DNA of 64,000 nt from an uncultured Mucilaginibacter sp. (GCA_913775265.1 CAJYJH010000065.1:186001-250000); one strand, 5' to 3'; numbered from the stretch's first letter, positions 18,345 through 26,727 are shown. The notes: generated by a model not told the origin, from the sequence alone. A program made the numbers and translations.

Positions 18345-18923
18345 TTAAAAGATTTTAAAGCCAACGCTCAATGCCCATAAGTTAGCACGCTGACCATAAT
18401 TTTCGTTAATTTTGGTTAAGCCGCCCTCGTAACGTAAATCGGCCGTAATGTTACCAATATCTACACCAGCACCTACCTGGTAGCCCAAAGTGCTGTTTTT
18501 ATACTTGCCAAAATCCTGGATGGCGCTGTTCACATTGTTGTTTTCGCTCAGATTGTAAGAGTAAATTGGTCCGGCCATGGCACGTACGCTGATTGGTCCG
18601 GCACTTACCAGTTTAGTACCTAACAATAACGGAACGTTAAGCGTGGTAAAAGTTACTTTACCGCTTGCACTGGCACTATTCCCGCTGCTACTGCCTTCAA
18701 ATTTACCGCCACGGCTGCCTAAGTATACCTCGGGCTGTAAGTACAAGCCATCACCCAGGCGCGCAAATACACCGGCCTGGTAGCCAGTTACGCTGGATTC
18801 TTTAATATTGTCGGTATTGATTTTTGAAAAGTTGATGCCACCCTTAATACCAAAGGTAGATTGTGCTTTACTTGCTGCAACTGATGCGATGAGCAAGGCT
18901 ATACTCAAAATGTACTTTTTCAT
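18345..18923 (-). CDS. Outer-membrane beta-barrel protein (PorT-like)
   Basis: 192 residues with a signal peptide (MKKYILSIALLIASVAASKAQ). The body alternates amphipathic strands: FGIKGGINFSKI, TGYQAGVFARLGDGLYLQPE, VTFTTLNVPLLLGTK, TLGYQVGAGVDIGNITADLR, and it ends in aromatic F (LWALSVGFKIF) as barrel proteins do. It matches the small eight-stranded porin-like group common in Bacteroidota; a specific role is unknown. It is monocistronic. Confidence 0.88.
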   Translation of the reverse strand: MKKYILSIALLIASVAASKAQSTFGIKGGINFSKINTDNIKESSVTGYQAGVFARLGDGLYLQPEVYLGSRGGKFEGSSSGNSASASGKVTFTTLNVPLLLGTKLVSAGPISVRAMAGPIYSYNLSENNNVNSAIQDFGKYKNSTLGYQVGAGVDIGNITADLRYEGGLTKINENYGQRANLWALSVGFKIF

Positions 18924-19109
18924 GTTTTAAAATTTAAGTTTACCAAGGTTTTATGATACGCCAAACAGTAAAAGGTTTAACAAAAGCTAAACTTTAACAT
19001 TTACTAATTGGGCGGCAAACTTAAATATAACTACCGAAACACGATACGGTTTTAACAGGCTATTGAGGTAAGCCTTTACAATTCAAGCACTTTAATCGAA
19101 AATACTTAC

Positions 19110-19283
19110 TCACGAAGCCTTAAAGCCCAAAACCAAGAATTTATGCATGCAGGCAAAGCAACGGAAATGTGTAATAGGCAAAAACCATAAATAAGAACGA
19201 ATAAAGGTGGGCCTACGGATGCGGGAAACATTAGTGGCCTGGCAATGTACGCAGTTTTCGGGATGAGAGAATGATATAATCAT
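19110..19283 (-). CDS. Small zinc-ribbon-like protein (57 aa), putative
   Basis: 57 residues from the ATG at 19283. It contains two CxxC knuckles, CVHC near residue 11 and CFAC near residue 43, separated by a basic stretch (RIRRPTFIRSY) and followed by MHKFLVLGF, the spacing of a single zinc ribbon. A -7 element (TATATTTG) lies 25 bases upstream, which rules out a longer start at 19328. Small zinc-ribbon proteins of this form (CxxC, basic, CxxC, HRF-like end) occur in Bacteroidota. No function can be assigned. It is the only coding candidate in the 650-base gap 18924-19577. Confidence 0.5.
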   Translation of the reverse strand: MIISFSHPENCVHCQATNVSRIRRPTFIRSYLWFLPITHFRCFACMHKFLVLGFKAS

Positions 19284-19308
19284 GATGGGTAGGATCTGAG
19301 CTTTTGTG

Positions 19309-19316
19309 CAAATATA
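19309..19316 (-). promoter_or_regulatory. -7 element of the small zinc-ribbon gene
   Basis: CAAATATA on plus is TATATTTG on minus, an exact TAnnTTTG. It lies 25 bases before the ATG at 19283. A 29-base palindrome lies 25 bases further upstream. Confidence 0.5.
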
Positions 19317-19341
19317 ACCTTTCATCAATAACGTCTGTTCT

Positions 19342-19370
19342 TAAATTTAATTTCAGGGAAATTAAATTTA
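19342..19370. repeat. Perfect 13-bp inverted repeat with 3-base centre
   Basis: TAAATTTAATTTC (19342-19354), centre AGG, then its exact reverse complement (19358-19370). The palindrome is 29 bases long and AT-rich. GTTTTT follows on the plus side, but no plus-strand gene ends here. Its position, about 40-68 bases upstream of the predicted start site of the small zinc-ribbon gene, fits a regulator site. Confidence 0.65.
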
Positions 19371-19496
19371 GTTTTTCTGCAATTACTTTCAGAGGCGTGT
19401 TTGCCAAGGCTGATAATATCATTTACCAGCGCTAACAACCAGGATTTTCAACTGTTGATACCGGCTTATCGCTTACTAAACCTTTATTGCTTTTAA

Positions 19497-19526
19497 TTGT
19501 CCATGCATATAAAAATGGTAGCCTTG
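19497..19526 (+). promoter_or_regulatory. Promoter of the SIMPL-domain gene
   Basis: TTG (19497-19499) and TAGCCTTG (19519-19526, one mismatch to TAnnTTTG) are 19 bases apart, the standard Bacteroidota spacing. The leader to the ATG at 19578 would be about 45 bases. Confidence 0.5.
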
Positions 19527-19577
19527 TTACAATTATATGCAGGGCATCGTACATACAGATACTAACAGACTAACATC

Positions 19578-20279
19578 ATGAAAAAATTATTATTTGCAGC
19601 TGCCTTAACTATGTTTACCCTGGCCGGTTTTTCACAAACACCAGACTTACGCCGAAAAATTGAAGTAACCGGCAGTGCCGAGCAGGAAGTAACACCTGAC
19701 ATTATTTATGTAGCTATATCTTTAAAAGAATACATGAATGGCAAGAACAGGGTAGAGATCAGCACGCTTGAGCGCCAGTTGCAAAAAGCCGTGGCCGAAG
19801 CTGGTATCCCTAAAGAAGACTTTATGATCAACAACCTGTCGTCTTACAACTGGGTTGATCCTAAAAAGAAGCAAACTCCCGACTTTTTAGCCAGCAAGCA
19901 ATACCGTATTAAAGTACGCGATTTAAATGCGATCAATACTATTTTAGGTAAGGTAGATGATAAAGGCATCCAATCAACCGGAGTAGATGGTTACGATTAT
20001 TCTAAACTACCAGAATTACGCCGCGACCTCAAAATTAAAGCCCTGCAGGCTGCCCGCGAAAAGGCCACTTACTTATTGAGTAGTATTGGCGAAAAGTTAG
20101 GCGGTGCGATTGATATTCAGGAAATAGATAATGAGCCGATGAACCAGCCAGTGTATGCTAATATGCGTGTATTTAAAGCTGCCCCAATGGCCGAAGCAGC
20201 AGATGCTTCTGAACCTGTTGACTTTAAAAAGATAAAATTGAATTATCAGATCCGTGCCGTATTCGAAATAGCCAAATAA
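19578..20279 (+). CDS. SIMPL (DUF541) domain periplasmic protein
   Basis: 233 residues with a signal peptide (MKKLLFAAALTMFTLAGFSQ). The domain starts RKIEVTGSAEQEVTPDIIYV, the usual SIMPL opening, and includes LERQLQKAVAEAGIPKEDF, YRIKVRDLNAINTILGKV and LKIKALQAAREKATYLLSSI. Homologues (for example YggE) are linked to oxidative stress and, in animals, to IRAK signalling; the biochemical role is unclear. It has its own promoter and a terminator 32 bases past the stop. Confidence 0.9.
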   Translation: MKKLLFAAALTMFTLAGFSQTPDLRRKIEVTGSAEQEVTPDIIYVAISLKEYMNGKNRVEISTLERQLQKAVAEAGIPKEDFMINNLSSYNWVDPKKKQTPDFLASKQYRIKVRDLNAINTILGKVDDKGIQSTGVDGYDYSKLPELRRDLKIKALQAAREKATYLLSSIGEKLGGAIDIQEIDNEPMNQPVYANMRVFKAAPMAEAADASEPVDFKKIKLNYQIRAVFEIAK

Positions 20280-20310
20280 CGGCAACCGGACAACTTAACT
20301 GAATAATTAT

Positions 20311-20346
20311 AAATATGCAGCCTTAATTTAAGGCTGCATATTTTTT
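20311..20346. terminator. Bidirectional terminator overlapping the amidase stop codon
   Basis: AAATATGCAGCCTT (20311-20324) pairs perfectly with AAGGCTGCATATTT (20330-20343) around AATTT. A T-run follows on plus. On minus, one arm of the stem encodes the last codons of the amidase, and its stop codon (20323-20325) lies at the loop. Confidence 0.9.
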
Positions 20347-21168
20347 ATATACATTGTACAGCACGTTTAAATCTAATTGCGTAAGCTGCGGCGATAAATC
20401 GGTTTGTATAAAATGCAATTTGAAAGCTTTAATAGCACCAGGCAGGTTACGGGTATCATAACCTATCAGCCGTAAGGCAACTACATAATCAAAGTTTTCA
20501 GGTGCCAGTTCCAACACATCATCGCTCCAAAAGCCAAAACCATTTTGGGCCAGCGTTTTCCACGGAAAGTAAGCACTCGGATCATTTTTGCGGGGAATAG
20601 CAATATCGGCATGGCCAATAAAGTTAGTGGTCGGAATGTTATATACTTTTTTAAGTTGGGCCAGCAGTAACAGCAGGCTTTTAATCTGTGCGTCTTCAAA
20701 AGGCTGTAGGCCGTTATTGTCCAGCTCAATGCCAATCGAGCAGCTGTTCATGTCGCTGATACTGCCCCACTTGCTTACCCCGGCATGCCATGAGCGCAGG
20801 TAGTCATTCAGCATGTGCACAATTTTACCGTCGCGGCCAATTACATAGTGCGCACTCACCTGGGTGCGGGCCAGGGTAAAAGTATTTAAGGTTTGTTGAG
20901 TAGAATCCTGAGCGGTATGATGGATGATGACGTAATTAGGCTTACGTAAATTAAAGTTAACCGTATTAACAAATGTCGACGGAATAGCCACACCTGCACT
21001 ATCCTTTAACATTACAGCCTCTTCAGCTTTAAGCATATCAACCAGACTATCTATCTGGCTATTGGCAACTTTTTCGTTGTTATTGATGACTACAACCGGC
21101 TTACGCGTTTTGCATGATGCAAAGGTTAAAGCAGCTATAATTAGGCATAAGCCTGTTTTATAATTCAT
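20323..21168 (-). CDS. N-acetylmuramoyl-L-alanine amidase, lipoprotein (AmpD/AmiD fold)
   Basis: 281 residues. The lipobox is LTFASC (C19), so it is anchored in the membrane, probably the outer one. The amidase_2 domain has zinc ligands in YVIIHHTAQDS, then SAHYVIGRDGKIV, SCSIGIELDNNG and FIGHADIAIPRKNDPS, the set needed for hydrolysis of the muramyl-alanine bond. The C-terminal ~60 residues resemble a peptidoglycan-binding helical module (LRLIGYDTRNLPGAIKAFKL). It recycles or remodels the cell wall. Its start overlaps the preceding small gene by 11 bases. Confidence 0.93.
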   Translation of the reverse strand: MNYKTGLCLIIAALTFASCKTRKPVVVINNNEKVANSQIDSLVDMLKAEEAVMLKDSAGVAIPSTFVNTVNFNLRKPNYVIIHHTAQDSTQQTLNTFTLARTQVSAHYVIGRDGKIVHMLNDYLRSWHAGVSKWGSISDMNSCSIGIELDNNGLQPFEDAQIKSLLLLLAQLKKVYNIPTTNFIGHADIAIPRKNDPSAYFPWKTLAQNGFGFWSDDVLELAPENFDYVVALRLIGYDTRNLPGAIKAFKLHFIQTDLSPQLTQLDLNVLYNVYKKYAALN

Positions 21169-21478
21169 GATGTCCTAAAATTCTCAATTGGTTTTTGAAT
21201 TGTGCTAAGGTAATTAAGGTAGTTGGTGGTTCGTTAGTATATTCTATGCTTTCGTATTCATGAAAGTTATGGTCATCAGAATTGTTCCATTGATCGAAGT
21301 GCAAATCAGGCAAGTTCCAATCATCTGCATAAAACCAAGTGCTGTCAATTAAATTTGCACTAATAATTGATTTCAAATCTTCTAAATCGTCACAAGCGTC
21401 ACCCGCAAATATCACATATCCATAGTTTTTATAGTTCGATTTGTCGCGATAAAGATAATTAAGCTTAATATTATTCAT
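21158..21478 (-). CDS. Conserved-looking hypothetical protein after the HNH nuclease
   Basis: 106 residues from the ATG at 21478. It opens MNNIKLNYLYRDKSNYKNYG, then GYVIFAG and an acidic middle (DDLEDLKSI), FYADDWNLPDL and HEYESIEYT, with no signal peptide or membrane segment. I recall similar short proteins with YLYRD-NYKNWG openings, but I know no function for them. A frame extension to 21550 overlaps the HNH gene and is less likely. It lies 31 bases after the HNH gene, which has similar AT-rich composition, so the two look like an inserted pair. Confidence 0.65.
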   Translation of the reverse strand: MNNIKLNYLYRDKSNYKNYGYVIFAGDACDDLEDLKSIISANLIDSTWFYADDWNLPDLHFDQWNNSDDHNFHEYESIEYTNEPPTTLITLAQFKNQLRILGHHEL

Positions 21479-21509
21479 CGCTACAATGTATTTCTGTTTG
21501 CTTGAAACC

Positions 21510-22304
21510 TCAATCGGAAATAAGTGAATTTTTTGCCCAAAATCTTTCATTATGAATTTTTAAAAAGCTGGGACCGGGATCAAATTTTTGAGGTGCTATT
21601 ATGGATTGTCCATCGTAATCTATGAAGTTCTGCTTGACAGATAGCACGTCAGCATATTTTTTGAACTTAGGAGATATGATTATTTTTAAATCCTCTGTTA
21701 TCGAAATTAAATGCTGGTCAAATGCTCTATCGTGCAAAGTGTTGAGCGAAAGACCATTCTTAGGATTAAGTTGATTCTGCTTATCATAACTCCATGGTGA
21801 GATATGGCTGGCCACTAACAATTCAGGGATTTGAATGCCAGTTATACAGCATCTATTGTTGTAATTAGACAGCACAATCTTTCTGAAAATTGATTGATTT
21901 ACCCTGCTCTTTACTAACCTTTCTTTTTCTTTTCCTTGAATATCCGGTAAATTTTCTAAATCAATATTGTAGCGCTTTTCTATTGTAGTTTCAAGTTTTT
22001 GAGCCAACAATTGTTCTCCATCAAAAAATTCGGTATCCCAATCATACATGTATTCTGCCCAAACTTCTTTATCAAGCTTACTTGTATTTGGTAGCCCGCC
22101 TATACCTCGTTGTTTTAATTTGGGGTCGAGGCTTGCTAAATTCCCTAATTTTCTCGCTACCGATCCTGGCGTTCGGTTAATTAAAATAGATAGCTCAATA
22201 ACATCAGCGTTACGGCCATGCATCTGTCCGAAAGGGATTTTACAGTAAAGATTGATAGCTAAAATGGTTTCCTCTTTCGTCCATAACCTTTGACCGTCTT
22301 TCAT
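21510..22304 (-). CDS. HNH endonuclease (HNH_2 type) with N-terminal DNA-binding-like domain
   Basis: 264 residues. The N-terminal ~70 residues (LWTKEETILAINLYCKIPFG, NRTPGSVARKLGNLASLDP) look like a helical DNA-binding module. The C-terminal nuclease has CCITGIQIPELLVASHISPW, then LNPKNGLSLNTLHDRAFDQH, the HNH_2 pattern with catalytic His in ASHI and the metal-binding His and Asp in LHDRAFD. Such proteins are annotated as putative restriction-type nucleases. No methylase lies beside it. The ATG at 22304 is preferred to a TTG six codons upstream. The gene is AT-rich against its neighbours, which suggests transfer. Confidence 0.85.
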   Translation of the reverse strand: MKDGQRLWTKEETILAINLYCKIPFGQMHGRNADVIELSILINRTPGSVARKLGNLASLDPKLKQRGIGGLPNTSKLDKEVWAEYMYDWDTEFFDGEQLLAQKLETTIEKRYNIDLENLPDIQGKEKERLVKSRVNQSIFRKIVLSNYNNRCCITGIQIPELLVASHISPWSYDKQNQLNPKNGLSLNTLHDRAFDQHLISITEDLKIIISPKFKKYADVLSVKQNFIDYDGQSIIAPQKFDPGPSFLKIHNERFWAKNSLISD

Positions 22305-22366
22305 ACACTCTAATATGGTCAAATGAATTCAGAATGTATGAAAGAAATATTAATAAGGTTGATGTT

Positions 22367-23215
22367 TTACTCTAAATCTTGCGCAGCAAAGGTATTACCC
22401 TGGCGTACATCGCCGGTTTCGTAACCTTTTTTAAACCAGTACATACGTTGGGCACTGGTACCGTGGGTAAACGAGTCGGGCGATACGCGGCCTTGTGTTA
22501 GGCGGTCATCTCCAATGGCACTGGCCGCGTTTAAGGCCTCATCAATATCTCCCGGATCGAGCAGACCACGTTGTTTTTGATAGTGTGCCCATACACCGGC
22601 GTAAAAATCGGCCTGTAGTTCAAGCTTTACCGATAATTTGTTGTATTGTGTTTCGTCAAGTTGCTGGCGCGCCTGGTCCATTTTGTCAGACACGCCCATC
22701 AGCTTTTGCACATGATGGCCAACCTCGTGGGCAATTACATAGGCCCGTGAAAAATCGCCTGATGCACCAAAGCGTTGCTCCAGTTCCTGGAAAAAAGAAA
22801 GATCGAGATAAACTTTTTGGTCGGCAGGGCAATAAAACGGTCCGGTAGCCGAACCAGCAAAACCACAGCCTGAGGTTTCTACGCCTTCTTCAAAAAAGTG
22901 AATGGTAGGCTCTTTGTAACTGCGGCCCATTTCTTTAAACAACTGGTTCCAGGTATCTTCGGTATCTGCCAATACCACCCGCGCAAATTTTTGCTCGTCG
23001 TTTCTGGAGGTGGTGAGCTTAGTGTTTTTTTGTTCCTGGCCTTGGCTGTCGCCACTGTTGCCTTGCAGCATTTGTGCCGGGTTAACGCCGGTAAACAAAT
23101 ATATCACCAGGCCAATGATGCCAACAACACCACCGCCTAAAGCCATACGGCCGCCGCCACCGCTGCTGCTGCCTTCTTCTGCGTTATCGCTTTCGCGTCT
23201 GCCCATCCATTGCAT
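22367..23215 (-). CDS. YpfJ-type neutral zinc metallopeptidase, membrane anchored
   Basis: 282 residues. One membrane segment (MALGGGVVGIIGLVIYLFTG, about residues 24-43) is followed by a Q/G-rich linker and the catalytic domain. The zinc motif is AYVIAHEVGHHVQ, and the substrate-side blocks GCGFAGSATGPFYCPADQKVYLD (quoted in part) and LELQADFYAGVW match the family. A distal RMYWFKKGYETGD ends it. It belongs to the predicted metalloprotease family PF04228, whose substrates are not known. The active site faces the periplasm (inference from topology). Confidence 0.92.
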   Translation of the reverse strand: MQWMGRRESDNAEEGSSSGGGGRMALGGGVVGIIGLVIYLFTGVNPAQMLQGNSGDSQGQEQKNTKLTTSRNDEQKFARVVLADTEDTWNQLFKEMGRSYKEPTIHFFEEGVETSGCGFAGSATGPFYCPADQKVYLDLSFFQELEQRFGASGDFSRAYVIAHEVGHHVQKLMGVSDKMDQARQQLDETQYNKLSVKLELQADFYAGVWAHYQKQRGLLDPGDIDEALNAASAIGDDRLTQGRVSPDSFTHGTSAQRMYWFKKGYETGDVRQGNTFAAQDLE

Positions 23216-23362
23216 AGTATCTGAATTTTAATGTACAGGATGTAACAAGAAATCAATACGGTTTGTTTAAAACGGCAGCGCAGCAAAATCAATTAATTAT
23301 TGTTCAGCAGCTTAAGATATAAATACAACGGCGTCTATGTAACCCTGATTTTAGAAGAAATA

Positions 23363-23629
23363 TTATTCGGAAAAATCCTTGCCGCCATACTTGCTTAAGC
23401 CAAACACACCAATCCCGCAACCGGCCAGCACTAATAAAAAGTTACCTTTGTTGAACGAAAAGCCATTATCAGGCTTACAACAAACATTGGCAGTATTTGA
23501 AAATGCAGCAGACTGAGCACTAATCGAGTTTACCAGTGCAGGTGAGTAAGAATGAGCAGGCCCCAATTTAACAGCATAAACTGAAGCAAAAGCTAAAAAG
23601 AATATAACGGTCAAAAAAAGATGTTTCAT
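23363..23629 (-). CDS. Small secreted or membrane protein, unknown
   Basis: 88 residues. It has an N-terminal signal peptide (MKHLFLTVIFFLAFASVYA), a middle with vicinal cysteines (NVCCKPDNGF) and a C-terminal hydrophobic segment (FLLVLAGCGIGVFGLSKYG). It is a plausible single-membrane envelope protein of unknown role. It is monocistronic, with 119 bases to the next gene. Confidence 0.55.
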   Translation of the reverse strand: MKHLFLTVIFFLAFASVYAVKLGPAHSYSPALVNSISAQSAAFSNTANVCCKPDNGFSFNKGNFLLVLAGCGIGVFGLSKYGGKDFSE

Positions 23630-23748
23630 CCGGATAGCGTAGACAAATCACTGCAAGTACAGAAAGCATTTTACGCTCACCTTAATTTAAGGTTACAAAT
23701 AATTTGCTTTTTGTTTACATTGATGGCTGCATAATGTTTCAAACTATC

Positions 23749-24768
23749 TCACATGTCAAAGTCTAATATTACATCGTTGCTTACAGCATAACCTGTACAG
23801 GTCAGTATCCACCCTTGTTGCAACTCTGCATTGGTAAGCACTTCATTTTTTACGATGGTAACTTTTCCGCTTTTACATTTTACGGCACAGGCAGCACATA
23901 CTCCGTTGGCGCAACTGTAGGGCAGTGGTAACTGGTTTTGTAAAGCTGCCTGTAAAATAGTTTGGTTTTCTGCGGCTATCAGGTTATGCCACTCGTTATG
24001 GTAGCGGATACGCAATGGCTGAGAAATAAAGTGTGAGGCATCGGTACTAACCGGCACCGTTTCGAGTACAAAATTTTCTTTGTGTATATGGCTGCGCTCA
24101 ACACCCATATAAAGTAAGGTCAATTGCAGCATCCGCATATAAGTGAATGGTCCGCAAAGGTAGTAATGGGCATTCATTAAATCGGTACCGGCATATCGCT
24201 GTAGCAACTGCTCAGCCATGATATTATTCAACCGGCGGCCTTCGTTACTTACCAGATTAAACAAAACAAATTGTTCCGGATATTGATCGGCAATCTCATT
24301 TAGCGCATCATTAAATATAATTGTTTTGCTGTTTTGATTGCTGTAAAATAAGATTACCCTGCAATGCGCATGTTGATGCAACAGATATTTTAAATGGGCG
24401 TACACCGGCGCAATGCCCCCGCCGGCCGCGAAATATACTAATGTTTTAACTTCATCTACGTTTGCCGGTAAAGTAAACCGACCTGCCGGCTCTACCGCTT
24501 GCCAGATATCGCCCACTTTAGCATGAGTAAGCAAGTAGCGGGATATTTCGCCATTGCTTACCCGCTTTACCGTAATCGACATCAATTCTTCGTGCGGTGA
24601 CGAACTCAGGGAATATGACCGCCTGATCTCTTCGTTATGGTGATTGATGACCAGTGTAATAAACTGCCCAGCCTGGTAATCAATCTTTTTACCCGACACC
24701 TCTCTAAGATAAAAGGTGGCGGCATCGTTAGTTTCCGGCTGTATGGCCTCAACCCGCAGCTCAAGCAT
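23749..24768 (-). CDS. 2Fe-2S flavodoxin-type reductase (PaaE-like ferredoxin-NAD(P)H reductase)
   Basis: 339 residues in three domains. The FAD domain (1-100) has RRSYSLSSSPHE. The NAD(P) domain (100-235) has VYFAAGGGIAPVYAHL and HYYLCGPFTYMRML. The C-terminal plant-type ferredoxin has CANGVCAACAVKC with the last ligand in ILTCTGYA. It passes electrons from NAD(P)H through FAD and the cluster to an oxygenase or desaturase; no such partner is nearby. It overlaps the quinone-reductase gene by one base (TAATG), so the two are coupled. Confidence 0.93.
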   Translation of the reverse strand: MLELRVEAIQPETNDAATFYLREVSGKKIDYQAGQFITLVINHHNEEIRRSYSLSSSPHEELMSITVKRVSNGEISRYLLTHAKVGDIWQAVEPAGRFTLPANVDEVKTLVYFAAGGGIAPVYAHLKYLLHQHAHCRVILFYSNQNSKTIIFNDALNEIADQYPEQFVLFNLVSNEGRRLNNIMAEQLLQRYAGTDLMNAHYYLCGPFTYMRMLQLTLLYMGVERSHIHKENFVLETVPVSTDASHFISQPLRIRYHNEWHNLIAAENQTILQAALQNQLPLPYSCANGVCAACAVKCKSGKVTIVKNEVLTNAELQQGWILTCTGYAVSNDVILDFDM

Positions 24769-25766
24769 TATGATACCCTTAAAACCAACTTACCGAACTG
24801 CGATGACTTACCCATTTTGTCTATTGCCTTTTGAGCGTCATCCAAAGCAAACACCTCATCAACTACCGGTACTAATTGGTGAGTGTTGATCATATCGAGC
24901 ATGGCTTTAAAATCGTCCGGACTGCCCATCATGGTACCTAACAGTTGTACTTGCTTCGAAAACAATACGCGGGGTTCCAATTCTGGTATAGCTCCTGCGG
25001 TTGCGCCGAAGAAAACTATACGTGCGCCCGGGTTACATAGCGCCGGTATTTTGGCAAAGTCTTTACCTAAGGCGCTATCAATTACTACATCAAAACCACC
25101 GGCCATGTGTTTCAACTCATCCGCCCAGTCCTGTGCTTTATAACTTACACCGGCAGCAACGCCTAAATGGCGGGCTCTTTCTATTTTTTCACCCGAGCCC
25201 GAGGTTGCAAATACCTGGCAACCAGCAGTTACAGCAAATTGCACGGCAAAGGTACCGGTGCCCGATCCTGCACCTACAATCAATACTTTGTTGCCGGCCT
25301 GTGCTTTGCCTTTGGTAAACAATGCACGGTAAGCTGTTAGTGCAGCTAACGGAATAGCTGCTGCTTGTTCGAAAGTTAAGTGCGAAGGTTTCTCATACAA
25401 ATATTCAGCTCCAACCTTTACATACTCGGCAAACGTGCCATCATCGGGTAAACCCAAGATTTTAAAATTGGCCGATTGTGCTTCGGGATTATCACCCCAA
25501 TGATGGCCGGGATTAATAATCACCTCTTTTCCCACCCATGCTTCATCAACGCCGGCTCCAACCTCGGTAACGATACCTGCACCGTCCGACCCTAAAATAG
25601 TTGGGTATTTAATACCGGCATATTTGCCTATACTAATCCAGTAATCGCGGCGATTAAGTGCCGCAGCCTTAACTTGAACTAATACTTCGCCTTCACCCGG
25701 CGTAGGTTTATCAACAGTTTTTACAGCAAGGGGCTGATCAGCCCCAACCAATACTACAGCTTTCAT
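24768..25766 (-). CDS. Quinone reductase-like MDR family dehydrogenase
   Basis: 332 residues from MKAVVLVGADQPLAVK. The medium-chain dehydrogenase layout is clear: GroES-like N-terminal half with LGSDGAGIVTEVG, then the NADPH-binding Rossmann motif VLIVGAGSGTGTFAVQFA and a C-terminal PVVDEVFALDDAQKAIDKM. It likely reduces quinones or enones with NADPH. ATG 25766 is chosen over an upstream in-frame start two codons earlier. It is followed by the 2Fe-2S reductase with a one-base overlap, and preceded by a small lipoprotein gene whose stop lies 11 bases upstream, so the three form a unit. Confidence 0.9.
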   Translation of the reverse strand: MKAVVLVGADQPLAVKTVDKPTPGEGEVLVQVKAAALNRRDYWISIGKYAGIKYPTILGSDGAGIVTEVGAGVDEAWVGKEVIINPGHHWGDNPEAQSANFKILGLPDDGTFAEYVKVGAEYLYEKPSHLTFEQAAAIPLAALTAYRALFTKGKAQAGNKVLIVGAGSGTGTFAVQFAVTAGCQVFATSGSGEKIERARHLGVAAGVSYKAQDWADELKHMAGGFDVVIDSALGKDFAKIPALCNPGARIVFFGATAGAIPELEPRVLFSKQVQLLGTMMGSPDDFKAMLDMINTHQLVPVVDEVFALDDAQKAIDKMGKSSQFGKLVLRVS

Positions 25767-25777
25767 AAACAATATTT

Positions 25778-25951
25778 TTAACGGTTACTACCGCCTCTGA
25801 ATTTGATAAAAAGATAGATGATGAGTGCCAGTATTAATACTACTAACACAATACCGGTATAAAAGCCGGCCTTAAAAATACCACCGATTACCTCACAACT
25901 GCTTAAAAAAAGCAACAGGGTAAACAATGCCGGAAAAACAAGCTTTTTCAT
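25778..25951 (-). CDS. Small lipoprotein with one membrane segment (57 aa)
   Basis: 57 residues: MKKLVFPALFTLLLFLSSC is a lipoprotein signal with lipobox FLSSC (C19), then EVIGGIFKAGFYTG and a strong membrane segment GIVLVVLILALIIYLFIKF with a basic end (RGGSNR). It was found by reading the gap between sodA and the quinone reductase. The pattern of lipobox, EV(V/I)GGIFKAGF and one helix recurs in Sphingobacteriaceae, as far as I recall. The function is unknown. Its stop is 11 bases before the quinone-reductase start. Confidence 0.8.
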   Translation of the reverse strand: MKKLVFPALFTLLLFLSSCEVIGGIFKAGFYTGIVLVVLILALIIYLFIKFRGGSNR

Positions 25952-25963
25952 ACCTCTATAAAT

Positions 25964-25996
25964 AAAAAAAGCGACAGGATTGTTTATCCTGCCGCT
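25964..25996 (-). terminator. Terminator of sodA
   Basis: AGCG-A-CAGGAT (25970-25980) pairs with ATCCTG-C-CGCT (25986-25996) around TGTTT, with one internal mismatch. On minus it is followed by a run of T (25964-25969). It lies 38 bases after the sodA stop. Confidence 0.8.
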
Positions 25997-26034
25997 CTGT
26001 GATATATTCCAAAAAGCGCTTATGCGCCACTGGC

Positions 26035-26649
26035 TTATTTAGCTTTTTTGTATAATTCAGCTACGTGATTCCAGTTAATTACGTTCCAGATAGCTCCTAA
26101 ATAATCCGGACGACGGTTTTGGTATTTCAGGTAGTAAGCGTGCTCCCAAACGTCGATACCTAAAATTGGTGTACCTTTTACGGTAATTTCAGGTAAATCC
26201 ATTAATGGGTTATCTTGGTTAGGGGTTGAGGTTACGGCTAATTTTTTATCAGCAGTAACTACTAACCAGGCCCAGCCAGAACCGAAACGGGTAGCACCGG
26301 CTTCATTCATTTTAGTTTTCAATTCGTCGAAAGATCCGAAAGTGCTTTTAATAGCATCCGCTAATTCGCCGGTTGGCTCGCCGCCACCGTTTGGTGATAA
26401 CAAAGTCCAGAATAAAGTATGGTTATAGTGGCCACCACCGTTGTTGCGTACAGCAGCAGGATATTTAGAGATGTTTTTTACAATATCTTCGATGTTGCCA
26501 TTCGCTTCAGGTTTGCCTTCCAACGCTTTGTTCAGGTTGGTTACATAAGCCTGGTGGTGTTTACCATGGTGAATTTCCATAGTAGCTTTATCAATATGCG
26601 GTTCCAGTGCGTCGGTAGCGTATGGTAACGCCGGTAATTCAAATGCCAT
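26035..26649 (-). CDS. Superoxide dismutase, Fe/Mn family
   Basis: 204 residues, the usual size. It converts superoxide to oxygen and peroxide. Metal ligands are visible: H in [14 protein letters not shown] in [11 protein letters not shown], and D with H in [24 protein letters not shown] (Gly rather than Gln in the first half) with STPNQDNPL (Gln in the second half) is the Mn-type arrangement, though Bacteroidota enzymes are often cambialistic. No signal peptide, so cytoplasmic. It has its own promoter and terminator. Confidence 0.97.
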   Translation of the reverse strand: MAFELPALPYATDALEPHIDKATMEIHHGKHHQAYVTNLNKALEGKPEANGNIEDIVKNISKYPAAVRNNGGGHYNHTLFWTLLSPNGGGEPTGELADAIKSTFGSFDELKTKMNEAGATRFGSGWAWLVVTADKKLAVTSTPNQDNPLMDLPEITVKGTPILGIDVWEHAYYLKYQNRRPDYLGAIWNVINWNHVAELYKKAK

Positions 26650-26686
26650 AAGACTATTTTTTAAGGTTAAAAAATGATGTACAGTG

Positions 26687-26694
26687 CAAATATA
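26687..26694 (-). promoter_or_regulatory. -7 element of the superoxide dismutase gene
   Basis: CAAATATA on plus reads TATATTTG on minus, an exact TAnnTTTG, 37 bases before the ATG. The -33 TTG is not evident. Confidence 0.55.
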
Positions 26695-26727
26695 AAGGGT
26701 TGACCTTCATAATTGTTCAGTTAAATG

